Numbered from the stretch's first letter, positions 44,504-54,413 are shown. The stretch: DNA of 64,000 nt from Vitreimonas flagellata (GCF_004634425.1 NZ_SBJL01000001.1:1399001-1463000), one strand, 5' to 3'. Notes: generated from the letters alone by a model not told the origin. A program made the numbers and translations.

Positions 44504-45924
44504 GCCTTGCCCCCGCTGCGCTGCGGCGGCGCTTCGCTCAGCGCATTCACGTATTTGCGGAATTGATCGCCGCGATCCTCGTACGATTTGAATTGATCGA
44601 ACGACGCGCACGCGGGCGACAAGAGCACCACCGGATGCGGCTCGCCTGAGGCTTTCGCATCGTTGAATGCCAGCTTCACCGCCGCTTCCAAATTGCCCGC
44701 CATCGTCACCGGCACTTTGCCGCGCAACACGTCCGAGAACTCGCCCGCCGATTGCCCGATCAAATACGCCTTGGCCATGCGCGGAAAGAACGACGCCAAT
44801 TCGTCGATGCCGCCATCCTTGGCGACACCGCCCGCGATCCAATAGACGCGCGGATACACCGCCAGCGCCTGCGCCGCAGCATTCGCGTTCGTCGCCTTTG
44901 AATCGTTGATGAAGCGCACGCCATCGATCGACGCGACACGCTCCAAGCGATGCGGCAAGCCCGGAAACGTTGTGAACGCATGCGCGATCACGCGCGCCTC
45001 AATGCCCAACGCGCCCGCCGCCGCAAACGCCGCCGCCGCATTCTGCGCGTTGTGCTTGCCGGCCAGCGCCGGCGCCTGCGCCAGATCAGCCACGACCTCC
45101 GAGCGCCCACTTCGCGCATCGATGATCTTGCCGTTCAGCGCAGAAACACCGCGCCCCAGCACTTGGCCCGACGAAATCGGCGCCACGTGCTGCGCGCCAG
45201 CGCGCGTCAGCTCCGTGCACACGCGCGCGCAATACGCATCATCCACACCGATGATCGCCCAATCGCCGGCGCCTTGGTTCAAGAAGATGCGCTTCTTGGC
45301 TTCGACATACGCCGCCATATCGCCGTGGCGATCCAAATGATCCGGCGTCAAGTTCAGCCAGATCGCAGCGTCGAGACGCAGGCTCGACGTCAGATCGAGC
45401 TGATACGAGCTCAACTCGATCACATAATACGCGCCCGCATGCAGCGGCGGCTGATCCAGCAACGCATCGCCAATATTGCCACCGAGGCGCACGTCCTTGC
45501 CGGCTTCTTTCAGAATATGCGCAATCAAGGCCGACGTCGTCGACTTGCCGTTCGTGCCGGTGACGCCAATCAACTTCGGCCGTTGCGTCGGCGGCAGCGC
45601 GTTCACAGCGCGCGCAAACAATTCGATGTCGCCCATGATGGGCACGCCCGTCGCTTCGGCGAGCGTGACGACGCGATGCGGCTCAGGGAATGTCAGCGGC
45701 ACACCCGGCGACAGCACCAGCGCTGCAAACGTGCGCCAATCGCGGCTGTTGATGTCAGAGATGGTGACGCCTTCGGCCGCCGCCTTCGCGCGCGAGACAT
45801 CGCTATCGTCCCACGCGTGCACGCGCGCACCGCCCGCCGCCAGCGCCTTCGCCGCAGCAAGCCCCGTCCGGGCCAACCCGAACACGGCGACATCGCGTCC
45901 TTTGAATTCCGTGATCGGAATCAT
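44500..45924 (-). CDS. murD: UDP-N-acetylmuramoylalanine--D-glutamate ligase
   Basis: 474 residues. MurD adds D-Glu to UDP-MurNAc-L-Ala. N-terminal VAVFGLARTGLAAAKALAAGG, ATP loop GVTGTNGKSTTSALIA, LNLTPDHLDRHGDM and the later HNAQNAAAAFAAA and INDSKATNANAAAQAL are family signatures. It overlaps ftsW at the stop codon. A 74-base gap with a CtrA-like box separates it from mraY, the only sizeable gap in the rsmH-murG run, so a promoter may lie here. Confidence 0.96.
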   Translation of the reverse strand: MIPITEFKGRDVAVFGLARTGLAAAKALAAGGARVHAWDDSDVSRAKAAAEGVTISDINSRDWRTFAALVLSPGVPLTFPEPHRVVTLAEATGVPIMGDIELFARAVNALPPTQRPKLIGVTGTNGKSTTSALIAHILKEAGKDVRLGGNIGDALLDQPPLHAGAYYVIELSSYQLDLTSSLRLDAAIWLNLTPDHLDRHGDMAAYVEAKKRIFLNQGAGDWAIIGVDDAYCARVCTELTRAGAQHVAPISSGQVLGRGVSALNGKIIDARSGRSEVVADLAQAPALAGKHNAQNAAAAFAAAGALGIEARVIAHAFTTFPGLPHRLERVASIDGVRFINDSKATNANAAAQALAVYPRVYWIAGGVAKDGGIDELASFFPRMAKAYLIGQSAGEFSDVLRGKVPVTMAGNLEAAVKLAFNDAKASGEPHPVVLLSPACASFDQFKSYEDRGDQFRKYVNALSEAPPQRSGGKA

Positions 45925-45972
45925 TCCGATCGCCTCCAGCCCTAAAGACAGCGGTGTGCGCTGCTTCGCGGC

Positions 45973-45988
45973 GTTAACGCAAGATTAC
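45973..45988 (-). promoter_or_regulatory. CtrA-like box upstream of murD
   Basis: On the minus strand GTAA-TCTTGCG-TTAAC, eight of nine consensus positions of TTAA-N7-TTAAC. It lies 49 bases before the murD start in the mraY-murD gap, a suitable place for an internal promoter element. Confidence 0.45.
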
Positions 45989-45998
45989 CGCGCGACCA

Positions 45999-47147
45999 TC
46001 AACGCAGTTTGAGCGTCGCCAAGCCGGCCAGCGCGAAGATCGTCGAGATAATCCAGAAGCGGATCACGATCGTCGGCTCCTGCCAGCCGAGCTTTTCGAA
46101 ATGGTGGTGCACCGGCGCCATCAAGAACACGCGCTTGCCCGTGCGCTTGAACACCGCCACCTGCACCATCACCGAAAGCGTTTCGAGCACGAACAGACCG
46201 CCCACGATCGCCAGCACCACTTCGTGCTTGCTCGCCACCGCCACCGCGCCCAGCAAACCGCCCAGCGCCAACGAGCCCGTATCGCCCATGAACACGCGCG
46301 CGGGCGGCGCATTATACCAAAGAAAGCCCAGCGAGCCGCCCAGCAACGCGCCGAGGATCGTCGCCAATTCGCTGACGCCCGCGACGTGCGGAATGCCCAG
46401 ATACGCGGAATAATCGACGCGGCCGACGAGATAGCAAATCATCCCGAACGTGGCCGCCGCAATCATCACCGGAACGATCGCCAAACCATCGAGGCCGTCG
46501 GTCAGATTCACGGCGTTGCCAAAACCCGTGATCACGATCATCGCGAAGATGATGTAGAAGCCCAGAAGCTGCACGCCCCAGCCCTGCACGAACGGCAGCG
46601 CCACCGCGGTCAACGGGTCGCCCGCCATCAGCGCGTTGAAGAAGCCCTGCACGTCATGCGTTTGGCCTGGCGTTGTCGCCACCCATTCCGCCACCAGCAT
46701 GATCAGCACCGCCAGCAGCGCCGCGCCAAATTCCGCGCCCAAGCGCACCTTCGCGGAGAGTCCGCCATGATGCTGCTTCGTGACCTTCGCGAAATCGTCA
46801 ATGAAGCCGATCGTGCCGAAGCTGAGCGTCACCAACAGCACCGCCCACACGTAGGGGTTTTCGAGGTCCGCCCAGAGCAGCGAAGAAATCCCCAAGCTGA
46901 TCAGAATGATCAGCCCGCCCATCGTCGGCGTGCCCTTCTTTGTGAGCAAATGCCCTTCCGGCCCGTCGCTGCGGATCGGTTGGCCTTTTCCCTGCTTCTT
47001 GCGCAACCAGGCAATGAACGGCGCGCCAATCGCGAACGCGATCACCATCGCGGTGAACATCGCGCCGCCGGTGCGGAAGGTGATGTAATTGAAGAGGTTG
47101 AAGAATTGCGATTGATCTTCGAGTTGACCGAGAAGCTCGAGCATCAA
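45999..47147 (-). CDS. mraY: Phospho-N-acetylmuramoyl-pentapeptide transferase
   Basis: 382 residues with about ten membrane helices. MraY forms lipid I on undecaprenyl phosphate. Visible signatures are [22 protein letters not shown] (with the conserved Asp pair), [14 protein letters not shown] and [11 protein letters not shown], and the C-terminal [15 protein letters not shown] with three His. Its start overlaps the murF stop by 4 bases. Confidence 0.97.
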   Translation of the reverse strand: MMLELLGQLEDQSQFFNLFNYITFRTGGAMFTAMVIAFAIGAPFIAWLRKKQGKGQPIRSDGPEGHLLTKKGTPTMGGLIILISLGISSLLWADLENPYVWAVLLVTLSFGTIGFIDDFAKVTKQHHGGLSAKVRLGAEFGAALLAVLIMLVAEWVATTPGQTHDVQGFFNALMAGDPLTAVALPFVQGWGVQLLGFYIIFAMIVITGFGNAVNLTDGLDGLAIVPVMIAAATFGMICYLVGRVDYSAYLGIPHVAGVSELATILGALLGGSLGFLWYNAPPARVFMGDTGSLALGGLLGAVAVASKHEVVLAIVGGLFVLETLSVMVQVAVFKRTGKRVFLMAPVHHHFEKLGWQEPTIVIRFWIISTIFALAGLATLKLR

Positions 47148-48541
47148 TTATCCCCACCGAGGCGCGATAGCGCTGCAACGACACGGCTCATTTTTGATCC
47201 GTTTGAGCCTTTGACGAGCACGATGTCTCCCGCCTGCAGCGATCCTGCAATCACTGGAATCAGCGCGTCCGCAGTTTCGGCATAGCCGCCGCGCAGGTTC
47301 GGCGGAAGCGCCTCCATAAGAGCGGCCATGCGCGGGCCCGCCGCGAACACAAGATCGACGCCGGCCTCCTGCAAAGGCGTTGCAAGGCCGGAATGGTAGG
47401 CGCGCTCCTCCGGTCCGAGTTCCAACATATCCCCAAGCACCGCGATCCGCCGCCCGCTTCCCGCCGGCTTGCGCGCGCCCAATGTGGAAAACGCCGCCGC
47501 CATCGAGGCGGGGTTGGCGTTGTAGGAATCATCCACCAGCAGAAAGCCGCCGAACGGCGCCTCCACGCGCGTCGCCACACCGCGCCCGTCGAACGCACGC
47601 AAATGCTCCAACGCATGCGCCGCGGCATCAAGGTCCGCGCCAATCACATCCGCCGCCGCGAGTGCAGCCAAAGAATTCAGCGCCCAGTGTGCGCCTTCGA
47701 CGCCGACACGATACCGGATCAAGCGGCCAAGAATTTCCGCCTCCGCCGTCGAACCGGTGTCATCCATGTCGAACTTGAGCAACCGCGCTTCGCACACGGA
47801 ATCGCGGCCAAAGCGGATAAGATTCGCGCCATTGCGCTCCGCCGCTTCGATCAAGCGGCTCGCATGCGGCGCTTCGTTCGGCACAAGCGCTGCGCCGCCC
47901 GGCTCCAACCCCGCGTAAATATCGCCCTTCTCGTCAGCGATCGCCTCGAGCGAACCGAGATTCTCCACATGCGCCGGTGCGATCGTTGTCACCAACGCCG
48001 CATGGGGGCGCACGATGTGCGTCAGCGGCAGAATTTCGCCGCGATGGTTCATGCCGATCTCGAACACCGCAAACCGGCTTTCCGCCGGCATCCTCGATAA
48101 TGTAAGCGGCACGCCCCAATGATTGTTGTAGCTCTTCACGCTGCGATGCGTTTGCCCGCTCGCGGAAAGACAAACCGCTAGAGCTTCCTTCGTCGATGTC
48201 TTGCCCACCGAACCCGTCACCGCCACGCGCTTTGCCGTCGAACGCTCACGCGCCGCTTCACCGAGCTTGCGCAAACCGTCCAACACGTCCGGCACAACGA
48301 GCGCCGGCCCCATGCCTTCAGCCTTGCTCGCATCCGAGATCAACGCTGCGCCCGCGCCCGACACATAAGCCTGCGCCAAGAAATCATGCCCATCGCGTAC
48401 ATCTTTCAGCGCCACGAACAGATCGCCCGGCTCCAACGTGCGCGTATCGATCGAAACACCGCCCGCGCTCCATTGATCGCCATTGATCAACCGGCCGCCC
48501 GTTGCGCGCGCCGCTTCCTGCGCCGTCCAAAGCTCACTCAT
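47144..48541 (-). CDS. murF: UDP-N-acetylmuramoyl-tripeptide--D-alanyl-D-alanine ligase
   Basis: 465 residues from the ATG giving [16 protein letters not shown], 2 bases after the murE stop; the longer frame reads back through murE and is rejected. MurF adds D-Ala-D-Ala to make the pentapeptide precursor. ATP loop [15 protein letters not shown]; Mur ligase motifs [21 protein letters not shown] and [18 protein letters not shown]-terminal [16 protein letters not shown]. Confidence 0.96.
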   Translation of the reverse strand: MSELWTAQEAARATGGRLINGDQWSAGGVSIDTRTLEPGDLFVALKDVRDGHDFLAQAYVSGAGAALISDASKAEGMGPALVVPDVLDGLRKLGEAARERSTAKRVAVTGSVGKTSTKEALAVCLSASGQTHRSVKSYNNHWGVPLTLSRMPAESRFAVFEIGMNHRGEILPLTHIVRPHAALVTTIAPAHVENLGSLEAIADEKGDIYAGLEPGGAALVPNEAPHASRLIEAAERNGANLIRFGRDSVCEARLLKFDMDDTGSTAEAEILGRLIRYRVGVEGAHWALNSLAALAAADVIGADLDAAAHALEHLRAFDGRGVATRVEAPFGGFLLVDDSYNANPASMAAAFSTLGARKPAGSGRRIAVLGDMLELGPEERAYHSGLATPLQEAGVDLVFAAGPRMAALMEALPPNLRGGYAETADALIPVIAGSLQAGDIVLVKGSNGSKMSRVVAALSRLGGDN

Positions 48542-48543
48542 GC

Positions 48544-49986
48544 TTAGCTCTCCAACGCAGCGCGCGCGACGTCCTGATCCGAGAACGGATGCGTGACGCC
48601 TTTGATGATCTGACCCGTCTCGTGGCCCTTGCCCGCGATCATCAGCGCATCGCCCGCTTTCAACATCGCCACCGCTTCGCGGATCGCTTGCGCACGGTCG
48701 CCAATCTCGATGGCGCCTGGCGTCGCCGCCAAAATCTGTGCGCGGATCGAGGCAGGATCTTCGCTGCGCGGATTGTCGTCCGTCACGATCACAACATCGG
48801 CGTGACGCGCCGCGATCGCGCCCATCTTCGGCCGCTTGCCCGCATCGCGATCGCCGCCGCAGCCGAACACGCAAATGATCCGCCCCGGCGCATGCGGACG
48901 CGCCGCACGCAACAACACATCCAAGCCATCCGGCGTGTGCGCGTAATCGACGAACACATGCCCGCCGCTCTTGCTCTGGCCCACATGCTCCATGCGGCCC
49001 TTCACCGGCTTCAGCTTCGCCATGCCGGCAAACACCGCTTCCGGCGCCTCGCCCGTCGCCAACGCCAAGGTCGCTGCGCACACCGCGTTCAAAGCCTGAA
49101 ACTCTCCAATCAGCGGCAGCTCGACATCATATTCCTTGCCGTTCCAGGTCAGCGTCATGGATTGCGCGTTCGGGCGGGGCTGAATTTCCACGATCTTCAG
49201 CGCATGCTCGCGCGGCGCGCGCCAGCCGCACAAGATCACATCCAGCCCGCGCTTCTTCGCGCCATTCTCGAACGCGCCACCCTCCGCCGCATCGGCATTC
49301 ACGATCGCCGCGCCGCCATCCTTCACCAGCGCCCAAAGCTTCAGCTTCGCATCGCGATAGCTCGCCATATCGACGTGATAGTCTAGATGATCCTGCGTGA
49401 GGTTCGTGAACGCCGCAGCGTCAAACGTCAGCCCATCGACGCGATGCTGCTCAAGCCCATGGCTCGACGCCTCCATCGCCGCATGTGTCACGCCATCGTC
49501 CGCAAGCGCGCTCAAGGTTGCATGCACAGCGGCTGGATCGGGCGTCGTGTGCCCAAGATCAACCACGCCACTCGGCCCGATCGCGCCTAGCGTGCCCAAG
49601 CTCGCCGCGCGCTTGCCCGCATGCGTCCAAATCTGGCGCAAAAAATCGACCGTGGAGCTTTTGCCGTTCGTGCCCGTCACCGCCACGATCGTCTGCGGCC
49701 GGCGCGGATAGAAGGCCGACGCCGCAAGCGCAAACGCGTTGCGCGGATTGGCGGCGACCACATGCGCGATCCCCGGATCGGCGCCCAAATCGCCCGCCGA
49801 CAACACAGCCACAGCGCCGTTCGCCTTCGCTTGCACCACAAAATCGCGCCCGTGTGCAGCGACGCCCGCGAGTGCTGCGAACAAAAAGCCCGGCTTCACC
49901 TTGCGCGAGTCCGCGCTGAGGCCGGTTATCTCAAGTCCGGCCGCGTCCGCCGGGACGCCACCTTTGAACAATTCGCCAAGTTTCAT
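48544..49986 (-). CDS. murE: UDP-N-acetylmuramoyl-tripeptide synthetase (meso-DAP adding)
   Basis: 480 residues. MurE adds the third residue of the stem peptide. ATP loop VTGTNGKSSTVDFLRQ; substrate-binding MEASSHGLEQHRVDGL; and the DDNPR motif (VTDDNPRSEDPASI), which is diagnostic for meso-diaminopimelate rather than lysine. Additional signatures: FTNLTQDHLDYH and VFVDYAHTPDGLDVLL. It lies between ftsI (9-base gap) and murF (2-base gap). Confidence 0.96.
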   Translation of the reverse strand: MKLGELFKGGVPADAAGLEITGLSADSRKVKPGFLFAALAGVAAHGRDFVVQAKANGAVAVLSAGDLGADPGIAHVVAANPRNAFALAASAFYPRRPQTIVAVTGTNGKSSTVDFLRQIWTHAGKRAASLGTLGAIGPSGVVDLGHTTPDPAAVHATLSALADDGVTHAAMEASSHGLEQHRVDGLTFDAAAFTNLTQDHLDYHVDMASYRDAKLKLWALVKDGGAAIVNADAAEGGAFENGAKKRGLDVILCGWRAPREHALKIVEIQPRPNAQSMTLTWNGKEYDVELPLIGEFQALNAVCAATLALATGEAPEAVFAGMAKLKPVKGRMEHVGQSKSGGHVFVDYAHTPDGLDVLLRAARPHAPGRIICVFGCGGDRDAGKRPKMGAIAARHADVVIVTDDNPRSEDPASIRAQILAATPGAIEIGDRAQAIREAVAMLKAGDALMIAGKGHETGQIIKGVTHPFSDQDVARAALES

Positions 49987-49995
49987 GCCCTCTCC

Positions 49996-51630
49996 CTAGC
50001 GCGGCTGCGCTTGCGGCTCCACACGCAAACCGAGCATGGGCGCTATGCGGCGCAGGGTGCGCGCCACAGCGGGCGCGGCCACAACGCCGCCAGCCTGATC
50101 GGCCCCCGCGCCATCGAGCGCGAGCACGATCACATAACGCGGGTCATTGGCCGGAAATACGCCTGCAAAAGAGGAGAAATTGCGATCTGACGTATAGGCG
50201 CCGGTCGCGTCGCGTGTTTCCGCCGTGCCGGTTTTACCCGCCACCAGCAACCCCGGCACGTCCGCCGCCCGGCCGGTGCCTTCCGTCACCACCGCGCGCA
50301 GATAGATCAGCATCTGCCGTGTCACGTCTGTGGAGAACACCGGCGTGCGTTCCACCGGCGCATCCGGCGCGCGCGCGATCAAAGTCGGCTCCACCCGCGC
50401 GCCCTGGTTCGTGAACACCGTGTAGGCGCCAGCCAACGCCACCGGCGAGGACGCCAGCGCATAACCAAAGCCACGTCCGGCAATATCGCGACGCGCCGTC
50501 AAATTCGGCGCGATCGGTTCGCCATTGCGGCTGAGCTCAAGCCGCGCCGCGCGCGTCAGCCCCAAGCGATCGAGATAATCGCGCTGCCGCGCACCACCGA
50601 CACGCAACGCCAATTGCGCGGCCCCCAGATTGGATGATTGCGCCAGAATGCTCCACAGCGTCGCCGCACCCTCAATCGGATGCTCGTCCGTGATCGGCCG
50701 CCCGCCGACATTGAGCGGGCGATTGAGATCGAACACTTCGCCGCTCGTCGTCACCTGCTCTTGCAGCGCCATCGCCACAGTGAACGGCTTAATCGTCGAG
50801 CCCAATTCATAAACGCCGCCCGCGACACGATCCAAACGCTGCGCCTCGTTCGCACTGCCGGCTTGGTTCGGATCAAAGCGCGGCCACGACGCCAACGCAT
50901 AGGTCTCGCCCGTGCGCCCATCGAGAATGATTGCCGCCGCCCCCGTCGCGCCCACGCGACGCGCGGCGAGATCAAGCTCTTCCTCCAGCGCGTATTGCAT
51001 GCGCACGTCGAGCGAGAGACGCACGCTCCGCCCCTCCGCACCTGCCGTACGGACCTGCTCATCCATGCCGCGCTCAACGCCAGAGAGCGGATGCAGATCG
51101 ACATCGGTAAAGCCAATCGTATGCGCCGCCAGCTGGCCCTGCGGATAGACGCGGCGATTTTCGTCTTGAAACACGATGCCGCCCAAGCCCAAGGCCTGCA
51201 CTTCATCGCGCTGGTTCGGCGTCAGGCCACGGCGCAACCACACCATGTCGCGCGACGTGTCGCTCAAACGGCGGATCACCGTCTCGCGATCGAGCCCCGG
51301 AAATACATTGCGCAGCGCATCGGCCGTTTCCGCCGCATTCCACACATTGCGCGGCTCAGCCGCCAACACGTACGCGCGCACCGTCGTCGCCAGCAGCTCG
51401 CCGTTGCGATCCACGATGTCCGCACGCGGCGTCGCCGCCACCGCCACGTTGCGGCGCGGCTCCGCCAACGGATCGCCAGAGAACGCCAATTGCACCGCGC
51501 GGCCCGCAAGCAGAAGCAGCACCGCGAAAATCCCGATCGCCAACAGCCGCACACGGTTGCGCGCCGGCGCGGCCTCGCGCGGATCGAGCGCGTCAATCGC
51601 CTCGACGCTTCTATGCGCGAACGGCCTCAC
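49996..51630 (-). CDS. ftsI: Septal peptidoglycan transpeptidase FtsI (PBP3)
   Basis: 544 residues. Class B penicillin-binding protein that crosslinks septal peptidoglycan. One N-terminal membrane helix (about 28-50, LLAIGIFAVLLLLAGRAVQL), the dimerisation domain (ADIVDRNGELLATTV) and the transpeptidase domain with all three motifs: SxxK in GSTIKPFTVA, SxN in QSSNLGAA and KTG in VAGKTGTAETRD. Start overlaps ftsL by 4 bases. Confidence 0.96.
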   Translation of the reverse strand: MRPFAHRSVEAIDALDPREAAPARNRVRLLAIGIFAVLLLLAGRAVQLAFSGDPLAEPRRNVAVAATPRADIVDRNGELLATTVRAYVLAAEPRNVWNAAETADALRNVFPGLDRETVIRRLSDTSRDMVWLRRGLTPNQRDEVQALGLGGIVFQDENRRVYPQGQLAAHTIGFTDVDLHPLSGVERGMDEQVRTAGAEGRSVRLSLDVRMQYALEEELDLAARRVGATGAAAIILDGRTGETYALASWPRFDPNQAGSANEAQRLDRVAGGVYELGSTIKPFTVAMALQEQVTTSGEVFDLNRPLNVGGRPITDEHPIEGAATLWSILAQSSNLGAAQLALRVGGARQRDYLDRLGLTRAARLELSRNGEPIAPNLTARRDIAGRGFGYALASSPVALAGAYTVFTNQGARVEPTLIARAPDAPVERTPVFSTDVTRQMLIYLRAVVTEGTGRAADVPGLLVAGKTGTAETRDATGAYTSDRNFSSFAGVFPANDPRYVIVLALDGAGADQAGGVVAAPAVARTLRRIAPMLGLRVEPQAQPR

Positions 51631-51950
51631 TCCTCGGCCTTCGTCCTACGCGGCGCCGGCAGATGCCGATCCATCGCCGAAGCCGGCAACGCCGCACTTT
51701 CGCTGCCCACGCTCATGCCGAGATGATTTTCCGACATCTCTTCCACACGCGCCGGGCTTTCCAAATGCGCGATCTCAGCCCGCAGCGCGCGCAGGCTCGC
51801 TTCGGTTTCCTCAACCTGTTGTTCAAGCTGGCGCACATGGCGCTGCGTCTGCGCCGCGTCGGTCTTGGCCTTGTAAAGCCCCACCGCCAGCACAATGATT
51901 AGCACCATCGCCGCAATCTGCAGCGTGCGAACTAGTTGAGTTTTTTCCAT
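51627..51950 (-). CDS. ftsL: Cell division protein FtsL
   Basis: 107 residues: short cytoplasmic tail, one membrane helix (about 11-27, IAAMVLIIVLAVGLYKAK), then a periplasmic coiled coil (TQRHVRQLEQQVEETEASLRALRAEIAHLESPARVEEM). Size, topology and position between rsmH and ftsI identify FtsL, whose sequence is poorly conserved. It joins FtsQ and FtsB. Overlaps rsmH by 19 bases and ftsI by 4. The C-terminal 30 residues (proline/alanine-rich) are not typical of enterobacterial FtsL. Confidence 0.88.
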   Translation of the reverse strand: MEKTQLVRTLQIAAMVLIIVLAVGLYKAKTDAAQTQRHVRQLEQQVEETEASLRALRAEIAHLESPARVEEMSENHLGMSVGSESAALPASAMDRHLPAPRRTKAEE

Positions 51951-52909
51951 TCGGCCTCCGCCTTCGGCGCCAGCGCCGGCGGTTCGAGTTCATCCCACGC
52001 CGGCGCATCCGTACGCACCGCCCAGCGCAAACTGGCGGAGCGCGCACGCGGATTGCGCGCCGTCTCTTCATCACTCGGCGCCGTTGCGCGCTTGCGCTCC
52101 AACACAAAGCTTGGCGCACGCTCTGGCGGCAGGTCCGGCATGAAGCGCGAGCCGCGCCCCTGCGCATCCGCACGCGCAGCGATGAATTGCTTGACCATGC
52201 GATCTTCCAGCGAATGGAACGACACCACGACCAGGCGCCCGCCCGGCTTCAGCGCCCGCTCCGCCGCCGACAAGCCACGCGCCAATTCGCCCAGCTCATC
52301 GTTCACCAGCATACGCAAAGCTTGAAACGTCTTCGTCGCCGGGTGCGTGCGCGCACCGCGCCGTCCGCCCACCGCTTTCTCAACCAGGTCGGCCAGTTGC
52401 AGCGTGCGCGTGATCCTTCCTGCCGCACGCGCCTGCACGATCGCGCGCGCAATGCGCCGGCTCTCATCGTCTTCGCCGTAATTATAGATCAGGTCCGCGA
52501 GCGCTGCTTCGCTCATGCCGTTCACGGCGTCGGCGGCGCTGGGGCCATCCTTCTCCATGCGCATGTCGAGCTCCGCGTCCTGCTGAAACGAGAACCCGCG
52601 GTCGGCCTGGTCGAGCTGAAACGAGGAAACGCCCAGGTCGAACACCACGCCATCCACCAATTCGTCGGGCGCCAGATCACCAAACCGACCTTGCAGAAGC
52701 GTGAAGCGCTGTGCCTCCTCAGAGATTAACGCCGCCCCGCGCGCAATCGCGTCCGGATCGCGGTCATAGGCAATCACCCGGCAATCGGCGCGGCCAAGCA
52801 TCTGGCGCGAGTATCCGCCGCCGCCAAAGGTCGCGTCGACATAAACGCCCCCGTCCCGAAGGGCGAGCGCGTCCATCGCTTCTGCGAGGAGGACGGGAGC
52901 GTGACTCAT
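51932..52909 (-). CDS. rsmH: 16S rRNA (cytosine1402-N4)-methyltransferase
   Basis: 325 residues. RsmH methylates C1402 of 16S rRNA using S-adenosylmethionine. SAM motif YVDATFGGGGYSRQML, VVFDLGVSSFQLDQADRGFSF, AADAVNGMSEAALADLIY and the C-terminal VVSFHSLEDRMVKQFI are family signatures. Normally mraZ precedes it; here rnpB ends only 34 bases upstream on the same strand, so the promoter for the run must lie within or beyond rnpB. Confidence 0.97.
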   Translation of the reverse strand: MSHAPVLLAEAMDALALRDGGVYVDATFGGGGYSRQMLGRADCRVIAYDRDPDAIARGAALISEEAQRFTLLQGRFGDLAPDELVDGVVFDLGVSSFQLDQADRGFSFQQDAELDMRMEKDGPSAADAVNGMSEAALADLIYNYGEDDESRRIARAIVQARAAGRITRTLQLADLVEKAVGGRRGARTHPATKTFQALRMLVNDELGELARGLSAAERALKPGGRLVVVSFHSLEDRMVKQFIAARADAQGRGSRFMPDLPPERAPSFVLERKRATAPSDEETARNPRARSASLRWAVRTDAPAWDELEPPALAPKAEAEWKKLN

Positions 52910-52943
52910 CGCGCAAACCTAAGCCGAGTCCAGAAATCAAAAT

Positions 52944-53336
52944 ACCAGTCGGCCTGTAAGCCGGGTTCTGTTCCGCTTGCGCGGTGACGACCATTCCTCT
53001 GGACCATGCGTCGCCGCATGGTTCTCGCGACCTACCCGGATGCACGCCCACGGACGGGCTCGCACGCCTTGCGGCGCCGCTGCATCCCTATTCGGTCTTG
53101 CTCCCGGCGGGGCTTGCCGTGCCGCCTTCCTTACGGTTGGCGCGGTGGGCTCTTACCCCACCGTTTCACCCTTACCCGCCAAAGCCCGAGGGCGATTGCG
53201 GGCGGTCTGTTCTCTGTGGCGCTATCCCTAAGATTACTCTCGGCGGGAATTACCCGCCGCCGTATCCGCGTGGAGCCCGGACTTTCCTCGAACGCGCCGT
53301 TTCCAGCATGCGCCCGCGGCCGTCCGGCCGACTGGT
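52944..53336 (-). ncRNA. rnpB: RNase P RNA (bacterial type A)
   Basis: About 393 bases on the minus strand. The 5' conserved block (GAGGAAAGTCCGGGCTCC, positions near 53270-53290) and the 3' block (ACAGAACCCGGCTTACAGGCC) are exact hallmarks of bacterial RNase P RNA. The ends pair as P1: ACCAGTCGGCC with GGCCGACTGGT, 11 bp, which fixes the boundaries. The RNA is the catalytic part of RNase P, which matures tRNA 5' ends. A T-rich run (ATTTTGATTT) follows. It lies between ampD and rsmH. Confidence 0.96.
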
Positions 53337-53354
53337 GGAGCTCATGTAATGCTT

Positions 53355-54107
53355 TTACGTTACGCCCGCCAGCAGCTTGCGCGTTTCCTCGTCCAGCACG
53401 CCGTCTATCTGATGGGGGCGAAACCTACGCTGAAACGCGACCAGCGCGTTCTTTGTCGCCGCATCCATCACGCCTGTCGCCTGCACATCGTAACCAAAAA
53501 CGGCCAATTGTTGCTGCGCATGCGCGACATAGTCATCGTCCGGCAGATCAAGCGCGGCGCCTTGCGGCCAAATCGAAACGCCGGCGTCAGCCAGCTTTTT
53601 CCAAGGAAAGCGCTCGCCCGGATCGAGTTTGCGCTCCGGCGCGACATCGGAATGTCCCACGATCCGCGCGCGCCCCAGCGACCAGCGCTCCATGATCCCG
53701 CGCAGCAGCGCGATCACCGCCTGGATCTGTGCATCTGGAAATTCCGGCAGACCGAAATCGTGGCCGCCATTCACGATCTCGATGCCGATGGCGCGATGGT
53801 TCACGTCGCCCTCGCCATCCCAGCTCGACGCGCCCGCGTGCCAGGCGCGATGCTCCTCAGCGACGAGCCGATACACCGCGCCATCCTCGGCCACGACGTA
53901 ATGCGCGGAAACCTTACCGAGCGGCGCGTCGGGCGCGACGTCCTCGGCCTGCCACGGCCCTGGAAACCTGCCCGCCACGGGCGCGGGGTCGGTCAGCCGC
54001 GCAATCGCCGTCTCAGCATCCTGCATGCCCGTGTAATGCAACACCACGAGATCGATCGGGCGCGTGCGCGCGTCGAAATTGGGCGAAGGGCGATCGATGA
54101 TGTTCAA
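53355..54107 (-). CDS. ampD: N-acetylmuramoyl-L-alanine amidase, AmpD-like, with peptidoglycan-binding domain
   Basis: 250 residues without a signal peptide. Amidase_2 domain with zinc ligands in VLHYTGM, and the pair in VGHSDVAPERKLDPG (His and Asp), plus the Glu/Tyr region IGIEIVNGG. A C-terminal PG_binding_1 domain (LAVFGYDVQATGVMDAATKNALVAFQRRF) is present, as in the longer AmiD-like type. Cytosolic AmpD recycles anhydro-muropeptides, but the PG-binding domain could indicate a periplasmic role by another route. It is upstream of rnpB. Confidence 0.9.
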   Translation of the reverse strand: MNIIDRPSPNFDARTRPIDLVVLHYTGMQDAETAIARLTDPAPVAGRFPGPWQAEDVAPDAPLGKVSAHYVVAEDGAVYRLVAEEHRAWHAGASSWDGEGDVNHRAIGIEIVNGGHDFGLPEFPDAQIQAVIALLRGIMERWSLGRARIVGHSDVAPERKLDPGERFPWKKLADAGVSIWPQGAALDLPDDDYVAHAQQQLAVFGYDVQATGVMDAATKNALVAFQRRFRPHQIDGVLDEETRKLLAGVT

Positions 54108-54143
54108 AGCGCGCTCACCATAGGGCGACTCGCGCCGCTTGGC

Positions 54144-54413
54144 TTAGTTCCGCGTCGAGAAGGTTTCGACCACCCAGCCATCGGGGGTGCGTCGCGCTTC
54201 CAGCGTTTCCGGGCCTGAAGTGCGAACCGGCTTGGCGCGCGGCCAAAACCGCATCGCCACCGCCGCGCCCGCAATCATCAAGCCGACGACCAGAGCCGCA
54301 AAGAACGCAAATACGAACGCAAGCGCCGCGCCCACCGCCAAAATCAAAAGCCCCGCCGCGCGCAGGAAGGCGCTCAAAGCGTTGGAGCCAAAGTCCGTGG
54401 CGGTCGCATTCAT
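54144..54413 (-). CDS. Small two-helix membrane protein (hypothetical)
   Basis: 89 residues from the ATG giving MNATATDFGSNALSAFL, preceded by GAGGAG; an ATG three codons upstream is possible. Two adjacent helices (about 20-55, GLLILAVGAALAFVFAFFAALVVGLMIAG) are followed by a soluble tail with ETLEARRTPDGWVVETFSTR. Located 36 bases upstream of ampD on the same strand, so probably cotranscribed. Function unknown. Confidence 0.7.
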   Translation of the reverse strand: MNATATDFGSNALSAFLRAAGLLILAVGAALAFVFAFFAALVVGLMIAGAAVAMRFWPRAKPVRTSGPETLEARRTPDGWVVETFSTRN

